A DNA stretch of 64,000 nucleotides from Saururus chinensis (Eukaryota; Streptophyta; Magnoliopsida; Piperales; Saururaceae). The DNA lies in the NCBI GenBank assembly GCA_035235625.1, contig CP141150.1, positions 24,382,756 through 24,446,755 on the forward strand, written 5' to 3'. Position 1 is the stretch's first letter, and each line of letters starts with the position of its first letter. Shown in pieces: positions 22,751 to 35,500 of this stretch. A program made the position numbers and the translations under genes. The notes under the pieces were generated by a model. It was given only the letters and a program-made list of their open reading frames with translations, was not told the DNA's origin and ran no database searches.

Positions 22751-24779
22751 TAAAGTAAACTGGTTCAAGCTTAAGGATCTTATAATTACCATATCTTAGG
22801 TTGTAGAATTACCCTAATGCCTTTAGGGGCAGTATATTTCATTTTCATTGAAATCGATAACCAAGTTAACCAAGAGTTAAGGTACCTTATAATGATATAA
22901 ATGACTGCAAATCGACAAGGTGTGACTAGTAGGTGACACGAAGACCTTTATAGGTCACAATGTCATAAGATACAAGAGGAAGAATCTTAATTCTCAAGGT
23001 TGAAGGCATCATATTACACGTGCCTGCAACGTAGTACATCAATCCACTAGGGTATTATATACGTAACTCGTGTGACACATTAGAGTTATTTACATTCTTG
23101 GGCTTAAATTCTCTGAGACATAGCCTTGCAAATCAGTTCAATGGGGCTCCATTTATTATTTATGCACTTGTGTGACTTAATGTTATTTACGTTGTTTAAT
23201 CTAATGCATGCTTTTATTATTGATGCATTTAATTATAATGATAACTTAAGATTAATGAAGAGATATTGGTTGTCGTTAGATTGGGGGGAGAACACCTAAT
23301 CAAGACAAAGACTAAAATACACTTAATATGGTTTTAGACCGGTTCATTGAGTGAATTGGGCCTTGACATAGAATGTTACCTTAGTTAATGAACCGAGGGT
23401 AGTTATGGGAGTTTACCCTAGTCTCATAGAGATAATTAGGGTTTGTGGATGTTCTCTAAGTCATAGCTCAGTGAATAAGCTATTTATTGAGCCAATTATT
23501 GAACAAGGGTTGTGGTATAATTAATAATATTATTTGATATTGCTTGTTTAATTAGAAAAGTGGAACGATTAAATGACTTGCATAAAATGTAGGTTGGTTG
23601 AAAATACTCAAGCATTGCATGTGTGATGTTATGCTTCTTAGGATAGTATAGTTTTTAGGTAGAACTATGCCTAGATCCAATCTTGTTGAAAACATTGGAG
23701 ATGTTGTTTGATGAGTACACAGGCAACTAACATCGGGTAATGTTGGCCCGATCTAAAAAACATTAATAAAACCTTTTGTCCTTTTGGAAGCTCTTCTCCT
23801 GAGGGAGGAGAGGTTTTGTTTGGTTTGGTTGCTTTCAGGTTCTCCAGGCAATGACAAGTGAGACAAGGATTGACAAGCACGGGATGTAGTTCCTCGTTTC
23901 TGTAACTTTGGTATGTAAGTTATCTTTTGCATGAGAATCAACTTAGTTATTTATTTTCAGACGGATGACGGACTTGTACTTAGATGGATGAGCTATTCTT
24001 ATTGTATTTTTGAGATGTGTAATAATATAAGATGATTTGATATTCGTATTTGCGAACCCCAGTTATCATGAATTGGATATTTAATCGAATGGTTTGGTTT
24101 GTATTTAAGAAAGAAAAAAAATTATTGTGACTTACCATTCATGCTATTTAAAAAGGCTTTTAAAAATCTGGGTTGTGACAGTATATGGAATATGATTTAT
24201 CAAATGATGCACGAGTGTAGAGAATGTATATGTGATGCATGTTTATATTGAGAATACATACAATGTTTTCATGAGTTTACATTACGTTTCAAAACCCTTA
24301 TTGAGCTAAGCTCACCCTTCTTTGTTTGTGGTTTTTGTTTTGGGGTTATATGTTGTGTCATGCAGGTGCTCAGGAGTATCTCTATGTGGATCATGTGGAT
24401 GGATAGGAACCAATAGAGAGGGGTTAAAGTTGTTTGGGTTATGTTAGATTTGTCTTATGACATGTTAAATTTATACTTGACTACTTCACTCTATGATTAG
24501 CCGTTGTTGGCTTTAGATTTATGTATCCCTTGAGGCTTTCTATTATGTTTTTATTCAGATGATGTGGGTATGTGTGGACTAAGATTGTTAATTAATCTCC
24601 TTTATGTTCCTCTATTTACTTTTGCACAAAGGGCAAGTGTGCTTACTTCAATATGTGTTTTACCTAAGGATGAGTTAAGTTTTCAGCATTTCTACTTCAC
24701 TTCGTTGTGCTGGATACCGTCTCCTCCTTGGACCGGGTTCAGGTTAGGGGTGGCGTGTGTCGGTGCATGACAGACAAGG

Positions 24780-25090
24780 AGGGGCTAGAAGCCAGCTTTG
24801 GCAAGGGCAATGAGGCCGATGTTGATGACATAATTGGTGGCAATGGTAATGACTAAGTTTTCATTGGGGAGGAAGCCTTTGTTGAGGATGAAGGAGTGGC
24901 AGAGGCCGCGCTTTGAGGGGCTTATGGTCAAAGGAGGAAGGCACTGTGGAGGAGGCGTCAGAGATATTGTGGACAGAGAATGAGATAGAGGTGAAAGAGG
25001 CCTAGAGTATGGAGGAGCGATATGGACTAAAGAAGTAGCAATATGGATGAAGGTGGAAGGAAGAAAAGAGGAAACATAAGAATAAGATAG
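24780..25090 (-). pseudogene. Duplicate of the coding-like fragment at 13755-13990
   Basis: It shares TTGAGGATGAAGGAG-like, GAGGGGCTT(A/G)T and GGCACT(G/T)-type blocks with 13755-13990 in the same order and orientation. A minus-strand frame reads FLPNENLVITIATNYVINIG, then LIALAKAGF and a stop, which extends the other copy by a hydrophobic segment. Frames do not stay open across the whole fragment. The protein is not recognised. It begins right at the edge of the level-1 LTR. Confidence 0.4.
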
Positions 25091-25219
25091 GAAAGTAAAT
25101 TTTTTTAAAAAAATTAAATCGTGAAATTTCAAAACATTTGAGAGACTTACAGACTTACCTCACATACTTGTTGTGGGTGAAGAGAGCATACACCTATTTT
25201 TTTATAATTGTTTTTCATT

Positions 25220-25582
25220 ATAGAAGTGACATATTTTGACGACCATAGTCCTTATTGTTGTCTTTTAAAAAAAAAAATTTGGTCTTACCCAAAAAAGTTC
25301 AAGCATCAAACATCGTGATTGGAAGCCTTAAATATTAAGTAATCACGTAGCATTAAACAAAAGGAGCCCTATCTCATCATAACAATGAATTAAGCCCTAT
25401 CTCATCATAACAAAGAATTATTGAGTAATCCCGGAATATCTGCCGGGAGTTACTAACTTGGAATTATAAGGTTCACAAAAAGATGACAAAAACTAAGATT
25501 GGCTGGGAAAAATATGGGAGACATGGAGCTTCTTCCGACTTGTAATGTTAATTCTGCTCATTAGACAAAGACAATATTGTAA
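25220..25582 (-). other. Distal 3' flank of the CRK gene, left of the Copia insertion
   Basis: It matches 7485-7845, where the same DNA lies directly beside the CRK remnant. In this copy it is separated from the CRK gene by 6.7 kb of Copia DNA. A 35-base segment around 25380 is locally duplicated (AAGCCCTATCTCATCATAAC twice). No coding frame. Confidence 0.7.
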
Positions 25583-26596
25583 TGTTGGACTATAGTATGG
25601 GCTTAGGTCTATTAGGTTTACTCTTATTCGTGGTTTGGGTAAGTTAGTACAAGCTTTGAGGTCTAAGGATAGTGGGGGGTAGTCGCACCGATCCAATATA
25701 TACCATCATGACACATATTCTGTTAAGACCCACATTTGTCACACCTGCATACTAGACATATGACTAGGCTATGCATATTCACTTTATGGGGCCCAATTTT
25801 TAAATTATTGTCGTTGGGCAGACCTGTAGCTGGCGAAGGGTCAACATTATCCTGAGCTTGGTAGTTTGCAAGGGCCCAAGCCTCCATGGGCTTAGAGAAA
25901 CAGAGTTCACTCACGTTGTGTTAGGCCCTCTAGTTTAATCTAGTAGAATTCAGATTGGAAGCTCATTTAATAAAGCCCATGTAGGGTGAGGATTGGAGAT
26001 AGAGTTAAAAGAGACCTAATGAGAGAGTGGAGAGGAGTCCAACACATCCCCCTCCTATTTTCTCTCCTCCATCACGTCCCCCTCTCTTAACTGTGTCTTT
26101 CTCCTCTCTCCCTCTTTGCGTGTTGCACAAACCAGAGAAAAGAAGAAGAGAAAGGGTTGGCTGCCCTCTCTCTTTCCTCTCCCTCATCATTCTCCTATCT
26201 TTGCAGACTTCTTGAGGATTGTAGCATCACTAAGAAGTATCAAATCAAGGGTTAGGGCACTCCATCAAAGGAATTCTACAATCCAAGGAAAGGATTTTGG
26301 GGGTTCTACACATTATAAAGGTATTTCCCTTCTACCTTAATTGAATAGTTATTTAATTGATAAATTAGGCATTGGAGTGAAAGATCAAAGCGTTTGGGGG
26401 CTGATCTAAGGTTAGTTTGTATCACTCATTTATTCTATTCTAATTGATTAATTGCCTCATGCATGTGATTATTGTTTATGAATGGTGTTGTATATATGAT
26501 TGTGTAGAGATAATTGATTTAAAGATTTAATTTTTACTCATGGCGCTCCCCCTAGGGCATGCCCCTCTACATGCTTCAGCATGTACGCCACTCATT
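25583..26596 (+). repeat. 5' LTR of the Copia element
   Basis: It starts TGTTGGACTATAGTATGGG and matches 31253-32251 in order over its whole length. It holds a CT-rich stretch (about 26045-26200) followed by the GGGTTAGGGCACTCCAT segment, likely the transcribed leader. Confidence 0.85.
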
Positions 26597-27529
26597 AGTG
26601 GTATTGAATCCCATATTTGGGGTACATGTCGCTGATTTGAGAGAAATTGAATAACATTACCTGATTTAGGGTTTGTGTGTGTAGATTTGGGGAAAACCCT
26701 AAATGAATTTCACTATGATTGATTCATGATGTGGCTTTTGTGAATAGAGTGAAATTGAATGTTATATGTACTTATCTACATATTTTTTCTTGGAATTTAT
26801 TTCTTTTGTCATCTAATTGGGCTTTGACACTCCCTAGGGGCATTTTGGTAAATTTGCCCCTTTGTTTTGTGTTTAAATTAAAAATTCCTATTCACTCTAC
26901 ATGCCTAGATTTCTTTCTGATCAATATTGAATAAATGATTGCATTGTGGATATTTAATTGATTATTTTGATTAGATATTTGTAGAAATTGAACAAACTAG
27001 CCCTAAGAACATTTTGGTCAATTTACATAGCCAACTTTTGTGCATGATTATTTTCTGTCTAGAATATATATAATCATCTTTTATGCTTGTTTAGTTGCTG
27101 TTTTGGTGATTATTAATTGATTTGTGTTTGTGTGAACTAAGGAGGGAAAAGACCAAACTAGCCTTAGGGCTAATTTGGTAATTTCACACCAATTTTAACT
27201 GGAATAGAAAAGAATTTTTTCTATAATATGCATAAATAATTGCATGTCGGATTAAATTTACCTTAAGGGCTTAAGGGCAGTTTAGAGAATTCACTTATTT
27301 ATAGATTATGCTTTGGATATACTACAATAATAGTGTTTTATCTCAGCATAAAACACACTTGATTGTTGTTGTGATTTAAATTACGTGAGTCATATCTTTC
27401 ATTAATAAAGTAGCTTGTGGCCACATCATTTTATTTACTCCTTTGTGGCTTTGTCTTGTTTCTATAGTTTATTTTATTGCATCTGGCTAGTAAAATGATC
27501 ACTTTTGAGTTGGGGAAGACTAAAATATT

Positions 27530-28250
27530 GAATGCAGACCACTATTTTGACATTCATGGAGCTTAAGATGGAGAGGCTCTTTGAGAAGTTTAAAATTATA
27601 AAAGAAATGCTTGAAATAGTCTTTGTGAGGTATGAGGAGCAAATAAAGGCTCATAAGAGGATGTTGCACTCTTAAGTATCAAAACTCAAGGATGAGAGAT
27701 GTGGATGATGCGAATGGGTACCTGAGTGTCATGTCCATCATACCTGATGACTTGGATACCCTAGATAACCTCATCTCTAAGGGAGTTCAGGTGTCAACAA
27801 TATTAAACAACCTCCCTAAGTCTTGGGAGAGTGTGGTGGTTTACCTCAATATGATTGACCAAAAGCTAACAATGGAGGCTCTGACATGCTAAGCTTAGGC
27901 TTGAACAAGAAAAGAGGAACCATGTTAATGCTTCAGGGACTACTACTGCCAACCTGACACAGAACACTGAAGGTGGAAAGAAAGGTGGATAAGGGTCTGG
28001 ACCTTCCACGAAGAAAGCCTTTAAGAAAAGGGGAAAGAAGCCACAGAACAAAGGTAATAGGAATAACAAACCCCAAGGTGCCTATTTTAAGTGTGGCTAG
28101 GTGGGCCACTTTAAGGATAATTGTCTCCAGAAGGATAACCAGACCAACAACAACAAAAGGGGGAAGAAGAAAGAGATAGTATGCGTTGTCTCTGAGGTTA
28201 TGATTACTGATGTCAAGGAGAAGACCTAGTGGCTGGACTATGGAGCTATA
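27530..28250 (+). pseudogene. Copia gag region
   Basis: Readings include SMRDVDDANGYL-like and LPKSWESVVVYLNM, typical of UBN2-type Copia gag, followed by a zinc-knuckle-like stretch (VGHFKDNC) near 28100. Fossil, broken. Confidence 0.7.
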
Positions 28251-28949
28251 GTCCATGTGTCACATTCCAGGGGTTCTAGGGGGTGAGATGATCAATCTTC
28301 TCCCTGGACAGAATAAGAACTACATGAAAAATAACACATACTGCGATGTGGAGGCCGTGGGGACATATAGGATCCCTCTGAAGGAAGGATCAACCCTAGT
28401 CCTAACTTAAGAGGAATCTAATCTCCATCCTTGTTCTTTAAAAGAAGGGATTTGATGTTAGATTCAAATGGAACAAAGCCATAGTGGGCAAGGGTGGCTT
28501 TGTTTTATTTACAACTACTTTAGTTGATGGACTATTTTGTCTTGATGTTTCTGACTCATTTTTTTCTAATGAATTAGCCTCTTATGAGTATTATGTCTTG
28601 TTTGTGGATGGCATTATTTTGGTATATGCATTTATGTCTTGTCAATGTAGTTAGGCTACATAGAATATCAAATACTGGGTTATTAGCCATAATATCTACA
28701 AACCTACGTGTGCGTGAGTATTGAATATTGGAGAAAATGAGTAAGAAATCCTTCTCAAAGGGGCAAAGGGTAAATAAACAATTAGGGGTAGTATACTCAA
28801 ACATCTGTGGGCTCCTGAATGTTTTGAACCACAGAGTCATGACCTACTTTATAACTTTTATAAATGACTATTTAAGATACAAGTACATTATATAATAAAC
28901 AAAAAATTTGATGCCCTAGATAAATTAAAAGAATTTAGTTAGGCAGGAA

Positions 28950-29430
28950 AACTAAAGTCATAAGGACTGACAGAGGTGGCGAGTACACCTCTAATCAGTT
29001 TAAGGATTATTGTATCAATCAAAGAACATCAATACATACTTTTCTACACTCCACAACAAATAGAGTGGAAGAAAGGCATAATAAGACACTTATGTACATG
29101 GTGAGATCCATGTTAAATAACTTTTAATTAGGAACCAATTTTTGGGGTGAGGTTTTAGATACCACCATGTACATCCTTAATCCTGTGCCCACAAAATAGT
29201 CCAACAAACACCCTATGAGCTATGGACGGGTCGATGTCTAAGCTTAAAACATCTTAAATGTGTGTGGGTATAGGGCACATGTAAAGGTGCCTAACCAGTA
29301 TAAGTTTATGCTAGACCCTAAGATCATAAAGTGCAACTTTATTGATTATTGTGATTACTCTAAGGGGTACAAATTTGTGGTTCACTATACGGATGAGACA
29401 GTGGGGTTATAGAGTCTAGAGACACTTATT
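28950..29430 (+). pseudogene. Copia integrase core region
   Basis: Readings include IRTDRGGEYTSNQFKDYC, then a stretch resembling HNKTLMYMVRSML, the usual context of the Copia integrase catalytic core. Fossil, broken. Confidence 0.7.
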
Positions 29431-29639
29431 TCTTTGAAGAAGAATTAAATCTTAAATACCTAATAAAAGAGTAGATTTATTCGAGATAGTAGAAGAGACT
29501 GGTCCCAGTACTACCCCTGAGGAAGTAAGTGGATTAGGTCAAAATCAAACCAATCAAAAACCAAGGGCATTGAGGAAAAGAATACCAACAGAATTGAAGG
29601 ACTTCTACACAATGTTAGGTGAAGACAACGTCACGATGA

Positions 29640-31200
29640 ACCTATTTTTGATAACCTAATTACCCTTGAGCAAACTTTAAGCCGTTTAGATGCTTAAGAA
29701 TGGCAGAATGTTATTCAAGAAGAAATTGATTCAATCCTAAAGAATAAGGTTTGGGAGAGACCAGATCCGCGGAAGCCTATAGGGTGTAAAGGGATATTAA
29801 AAAAGAAGCTTAAAGCATACGGGTCAATAGACAAGTACAAAAAGAGATTAATGGCCAAAAGGTTAACTCAAGTGTAAGGAATGGACTTTAAGAAGACATA
29901 CTCACTTATGTCAAGATTTAACTCAATTAGGCGTCTCTTAACAAATGTTGTTTACTTTAATTTAGAGTTGCATCAGATGGATATAAAGACCGCTTCCCTA
30001 AATAGAAATTTAAAGAAGAAGATTTATATGGAACAACCTGAAGGTTTTGTAGTTCATAGAGTGGAACACAATGTGTGCAATCTAATAAAATCATTGTATG
30101 ACCTTAAACAATCTCCAAGGCAATGGTACTTCACTTTTCATTAGGTGATTAGTGAATATGGGTTCATAGTGAATGAACTTTATTATTGTGTTTATACCTT
30201 CCAGGATTAGACTAGATATATGATGTTGTCACTTTATGTAGATGACATACTCTTGATGGGGAATAATTTAAGTATGATTGTCAGTTTAAAAGAATGACTC
30301 AAAACCTAGTTTGAGACGAAAGACATGAGTGAGGCATCCTATATCCTTAGATGAAAATAGACAGAGATAGAAAGGCTAGGAAGCTATGTATATATCAAGA
30401 GTCATATATTGAAAGTGTTATCAAACGCTTTAATATCATTGGTTAGAAGACCATTAAATCCCTTATATACAAGGGTATTATTTTGTCTAAGAGTATGGAT
30501 ACACTGATAGAGGATGACAGACTCCGGATGAAATTAGTGCCATATGTATAAGCTATTGGCAGGTTAATGTATGCCATGACTTGTACTAAACCTGACTTGA
30601 GTTTTGTGGTAGGCTTATTGAGCCACTACTAAGCAAACCCTAGATTACAACACAGAAGCAGTGAAAAGCGTATTCTGGTACCTTCTAGGGTCTAAGAATC
30701 TAAAACTCACTTATCAGGTAGAAAATTTGTCATTAGCTCGATATAGTGATTTAGACTATGCGAAAGATCTAGATGACAAGAAATCCACTGTTGGATTTGC
30801 CTTCATGTTTGGAGGCGGAGCTTATCGTAGGAAAGTAAGAAACAAAAGAGTGTTTATAAGTCTATGATGGAAGCTGAGTTTTATGCATGCAGTATAGCAA
30901 CTTCCCAAGCAGTATGGATAAATGAATTTCTAGCTAAATTGGGACTCAAAAACTTCACTGATGCACCTGTCCAAATTTATTGCGACAATCTGGCGACTAT
31001 GTCAACACTAAAAAATGGGAAGATCAATTCCAGAGGTAACTATATTGAAGTGCATTACTACTATATATTTGACATGCTACAGAGAGGAAAAGTACATGTG
31101 AGTCATGTTCATACTACTGATATGTTAGCGGATCTGTTTACTAAGGGCTTAATGATGGATCTATTTACTCAACATGCTCATAGCATTAGTCTTCGATAGG
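29640..31200 (+). pseudogene. Copia reverse transcriptase and RNase H region
   Basis: Readings include LHQMDIKTASLNRNL, YMEQPEGFVVHRVEHN and LIKSLYDLKQSPRQWY, then LYVDDILLM (about 30235), all standard for Copia reverse transcriptase. RNase H follows with AEFYACSIATSQAVW, IYCDNLATM and ADLFTKGL near its end. Fossil, broken. Confidence 0.85.
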
Positions 31201-31252
31201 ACTAGCACAAATCATTGTTAGACCATATGAGCCCTTCACCCATAGTGAGAGA

Positions 31253-32251
31253 TGTTGGACCATGGTATGGGCTTAAGCCCATTTGGTCTACTCTTATTTG
31301 CGATTCGGGTGAGCAGGTTCGGGCCACGTGGTCCAAGGATAGGGCGGTCGTGCCAACCCTACATGAACCATCCTGATTCATATTCTATCAGGACCCACAT
31401 CCATCACACACACACGCGATGTGACTAGGGTGCACATATTCACTTTATGGGGCCCAACTCTTTAATTAGTGTCGTTGGTCAGATCCGTTATTAGCGAGGG
31501 GTTAACCATGTCATGGTCTTGGCCGTGTTCAGGGGCTCATGCCTCCGTGGGCTCAGAGAAATAGAGCCTACTCCTATTGTGTCAAACCCTCTAGTATAAT
31601 CCAATAGAATTCAAATTAGAGGCTCATTTAATAAAGCCCATGTAGGGTGAGGATTGGAGATAAAGATAAAAGAGACCTAATGAGAGGGGAGAGGAGTCCA
31701 ACACATCCCCCCTTCTATTTTCTCTCCCCCATCATGTCCCCCCTCTTTTAAGTGTGTCTTTCTCCTCTCTCCCTCATTGCTTGTTGCACAACCCAAAGAA
31801 AAGAAGAAGAGAAAGGGTTGGCCACTATTCTCTCTTTCCTCTCCCTTGTTTTTCTCCTCTCTTGGTAGACTTCTTGAGGGATTGTGGTATCACTAAGAAG
31901 CATCAAAGCAAGGGTTAGGGCACTCCATGAAAAGGATTCTACAATTCAAAGAAAAGATTTTGTGGGCTCTACACATAGTTAAAAGTATTATCCTTCTACC
32001 TTAATTGAATCGTTTTGGGCATGGGAGTAAAGGATCAAACCGTCCAGGGGTTTATTAGCACCAAAGGCTAGTTTGTATCACTCTTTTGTTCTTTTCTAAT
32101 TGATTTATTGCCTCATGCATGTGTCTATTGTTTATGAATGAAGATGTTCATATGATTGTGCAAAGACAATTGATTTTAATATTCAATTTTAACTCAAGGT
32201 GCCACCCTAGGGCACGCCCCACTACATGCTTCTGTTGGTACAACTATCATG
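31253..32251 (+). repeat. 3' LTR of the Copia element
   Basis: It starts TGTTGGACCATGGTATGGG after a purine-rich tract and pairs with the 5' LTR. The right end is placed by aligning it with the 5' LTR and by the AGTAA flank. Uncertain by a few bases. Confidence 0.85.
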
Positions 32252-32260
32252 AGTAACAAC

Positions 32261-32473
32261 ACTTCCTCCGTTTAATAGTAATAATTATATACAAAAAAAA
32301 TAGTGGTTTTTATTGAATAGTAAAATCCACATCTAAGAAAAGAAAAAAATAAGATTTAAAATTTTTTTTAAGAGTTTAACTACTTAAATTAAACAAAATA
32401 AAATTATTAATTTAAAACAAACATTTTTACTGCACAGAGCAATTGCCTTTAAATATAAGAACAGAGGGAGTAC
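32261..32473. mobile_element. Stowaway-like MITE just 3' of the CRK gene
   Basis: It begins ACTTCCTCCGTTTAATAGTA and ends AAGAACAGAGGGAGTA, an inverted pair. It lies about 30 bases beyond the CRK stop codon. The minus strand contains AATAAA at 32309-32314, so the MITE may supply the gene's polyadenylation signal (inference). Related MITEs occupy the same place beside the CRK pseudogene. Confidence 0.65.
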
Positions 32474-32500
32474 TTCCCATAAAATATGAAGACTTGCTCA

Positions 32501-35500
32501 TCAACGGCCTGATAAGTGGGAAGCCAGCATGGTGGCATTGGACGCGGAAGAACGATTGGAATCGGAAGGTTCCGATGATGTGCTATTGACATAATTAGAT
32601 ATGAAGGTCGGCCTGGTTAGCCCAGACAACGGGCGGTCTTTACTCAGTAGCAGAGCAACAACATCCGACATGGCTGGCCTCTTGGAAGCTGACTGCGTAC
32701 ACGCCAGTCCTATTTCTGCAATTCTCTTCATTTCTTCAAGTTCCGTATTGCTCTTATCTAGTGACTTATTCACCAAGTCCATTAGCAAGTCACTCTCATA
32801 AAGACTCCAGGCCTGTTATTAGCAGTTGCATGAAAGTTTTACAAAACGACGGAATCATTAATTAAGTTATGAAAAGGTGTTAGTGGTCGAACGTGTTAAT
32901 GATAAAGCTTATATATCCATTGGAAACGTAATCACGGGAAGCTTCTGAAGCCGCCAATGAAGCTTCACCACTCGTCGATCCAAAAGGATTAATGGATTGT
33001 GCACATGGACCTTGTTTTTGCTTTAGAAGCATGCACTAAGCAAATGCGGCATCGATCCTTTGAAATAAACCACGGGTAAAACTTCACCAGCTGATTAAGT
33101 CTATCCATTTCCTCCTAATCAGCATAAGTCGCTTGGACTGATAAAAAAAGAGATTTTTCCCTTAAAACCTTTTGTGTTTTTTTTTTAAAGTGGTTAACTA
33201 ACATGTAGCAAAGCATATCCTGGAAGCAATTGAAGTTTTAGGAGAAACAGTTATCTAACTAAAAAAGGATTACAAGAAAGAGGTTTACCCTATCTAGAAG
33301 GTAGGTGGTGCCGCCCTCCATGTTTAGTTCACTACATCTTATACCACTTACGATTTCTAGCACGACGACTCCAAAGCTGTATGCATCAACCTTTTCGCTT
33401 AGCTTCCCCTGGAGAATGTACTCTGGAGCTGTGTAACCCCTGCCAAATCAAATGATAATTAGCTATGTTTATTTACCTCCTCTTGTGCCTCCAATGTGGG
33501 AGATGGGGGACGAGTAATAGCCTAGCTCTATTTAATAATAAATTGTCAAGATTTAGAAAATTTTATCCCATATTAATTATCTTATTTTATGTTTTCCTTC
33601 TCATAATAATTTGTGATTGGAGTAAAAATTTAATAAATCGACTTTCTTGATGGTGGACAATTAATACGGGATAGGAGTATGAATTTTCCGACTTTGTTGA
33701 TTACTGTGAACGCTGAAATTACTCGGCCATTTAATTTTCACCCATAAAAGGTTCAAGTGAAATGCTGATGCAGTCCGGTGGGAAGTCACTCACAGGGTTC
33801 CGGCAAGCCTGGTCTTTACATGGGTTCTGTCCTCCGGAAGTAGGCGTGCTAGACCAAAATCTGCAATTTTTGGCTGGAATTCATCATCAAGCAATATATT
33901 CCCAGGCTTTATATCTCTATGTATGACACAATGGTGGAATTCCTCATGTAGATACGCAAGACCCCGTGCGGTGCCAAGGATTATATTGAACATACTTTTC
34001 CAATTCAGGGCATCCCTCTTGTCACCTGCAGAACATGTGAACACATGCAAACAATAAGTTAATTTAATGCTTCTCCAACACCCATAACAGCAAACCTATG
34101 TGATGGTGGACATGTACCAAATATGTATCCGTCAAGGCTGCCCTTTTCCATGAACTCATACACGAGCAAAAGATCTGGGCCTTTCTTGCAGCAGCCTAGC
34201 AGTCTTAGGAGATTGCGATGATGTATATTGCTTATCAGTATCACCTCGCTTTCGAAGTCTGTTCTTGTTTGTCCCGTCTCTGACACTGAGAGCTTCTTAA
34301 CTGCCACAACTTTTCCGTTGCTTAGAGCTGCCTGGTTATGGGAAATACGTTCGTTAATGAGTGTAAACTCCTCTACTCCACTCAAATATCCACTAAGGCT
34401 TGAAGTAAGGTTTCATAAGCCGAATAGAATAAGCACATTTTATAAGATATATTCCCTCCATCTTATATTAAATAGTTACATGTAGTTTTTTAAAATAAAT
34501 TACTTTTATTTTATTTTAAAATACTAAATATAACTATTAATTTAGAACAGGAGGGAGTACTATATATTTTTTGTATAAATTTAATTTTTATAGATAATTG
34601 AAGTGCTGAGATATAAAAATAGCTTGTTTCCTAACCGGTAAATTATAGGGAAACAATGATAGTTTTATGAATTCCGTAGGGAAAATTTTTCTTCCTTTGT
34701 CTTCTGAAACATATTTCCTATAAAGTCTTGATTTCAATCTCGTGAGGCACGCAATTTAGCCATTCGTGTTCATTGCAAGCACAATTGTTTTCCCCTTACT
34801 TATGTCCAAGTACTAAATTTGATAAATACATGCATGCGCTGGTTTATAAAATAAATTTAATAATAGTCCCTTATAACTTATGCTATTAATTAAAAACAAT
34901 GGTTATTTCACACAATGAACATAAAATAGGTACTTCCAGTTGAGTTTGAGCTCATCCATTGAGCTGGACTTTATGTATGCTCCCATCAAAAGGAGTCCAA
35001 GCTATATTCGTACCAGCTAGAGCATACATAAATGGACGTGGTAACAGTGCATCGTGGATATGTAATGACAAGAGTCAGAAATGAATTAGAGCATTTTTTC
35101 TGTGTTTGATGGTGAAGATTGGGCAAGTATACCTTGTATACTGTAGAAAATCCCCCTTGTCCAAGTTTATTTTGATCTTTGAAGTTTCTTGTAGCAGATT
35201 GGAGTTCCTTATAGGTAAAAGAGACCGGACTTTGCAGCTCGGTGAAGCCTTCTACGTCACCTGTAATTTCAAAAAAAGCCATTTAATTAATCTGATTTGT
35301 CTAGTGGCCCATACAATGAAATTAATATAAGAAGTAACATAACTAATCACACATTTCCAACGACCAAGAAAATTATGGGATACTAAAATAATACTCACTC
35401 TATCCTAAATCTTCATTTGGTAAAAAAAATTTGTTCCATATTAATAGCTTTACTTAGTTCAAATTAGATAGTTAGGTACTTAAAAAATTGTATTATAAGC

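Larger units (their letters stand above)
16524..24180 (+). mobile_element. Gypsy-type LTR (level 2) with TSD GTATA
   Basis: It begins TGTAACGTCCGGGAATTTTC and ends GGGTTGTGACA. The five bases GTATA occur on both sides (16519-16523 and 24181-24185), and the level-1 LTR reads continuously across the site when the insert is removed. It has a TATAAAAT-like box near 16911. With the two inserts inside it taken out, about 3 kb remains, which fits a single long LTR rather than a whole element. No coding domains. Confidence 0.75.
14010..24772 (+). mobile_element. Large Gypsy-type LTR (level 1), interrupted by nested insertions
   Basis: The LTR runs TGTAAGATCTC... to ...GGTGCATGACA. Its right end resembles the end of the nested minus-strand LTR at 19093, so they belong to one family (long LTRs, probably a Tekay/Del-type chromovirus). 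It has a TATATAAGG box near 14389 and the CTTATTGAGCTAAGCTCACC stretch near 24297. Removing the insert at 16524-24180 leaves about 3.1 kb. Flanks GACGG and GACAA match at only three of five bases, so the left boundary is tentative. No coding part is seen; it looks like a solo LTR. Confidence 0.6.
25583..32251 (+). mobile_element. Ty1/Copia LTR retrotransposon, broken
   Basis: The element has two LTRs of about 1 kb (25583-26596 and 31253-32251), a degenerate tRNA-Met-like primer site just after the 5' LTR (TGGTATTGAATCC) and a purine-rich tract before the 3' LTR. Between them, in the order gag, integrase, reverse transcriptase, RNase H, are recognisable Copia parts. Flanking TGTAA and AGTAA match at four of five bases. 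The two LTRs are only about 80% alike by eye, so the insertion is old, of the order of several million years. The coding region is broken many times and is a fossil. It lies in the 3' flank of the CRK gene; the related locus at 7845 shows the site without the element. Confidence 0.9.
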
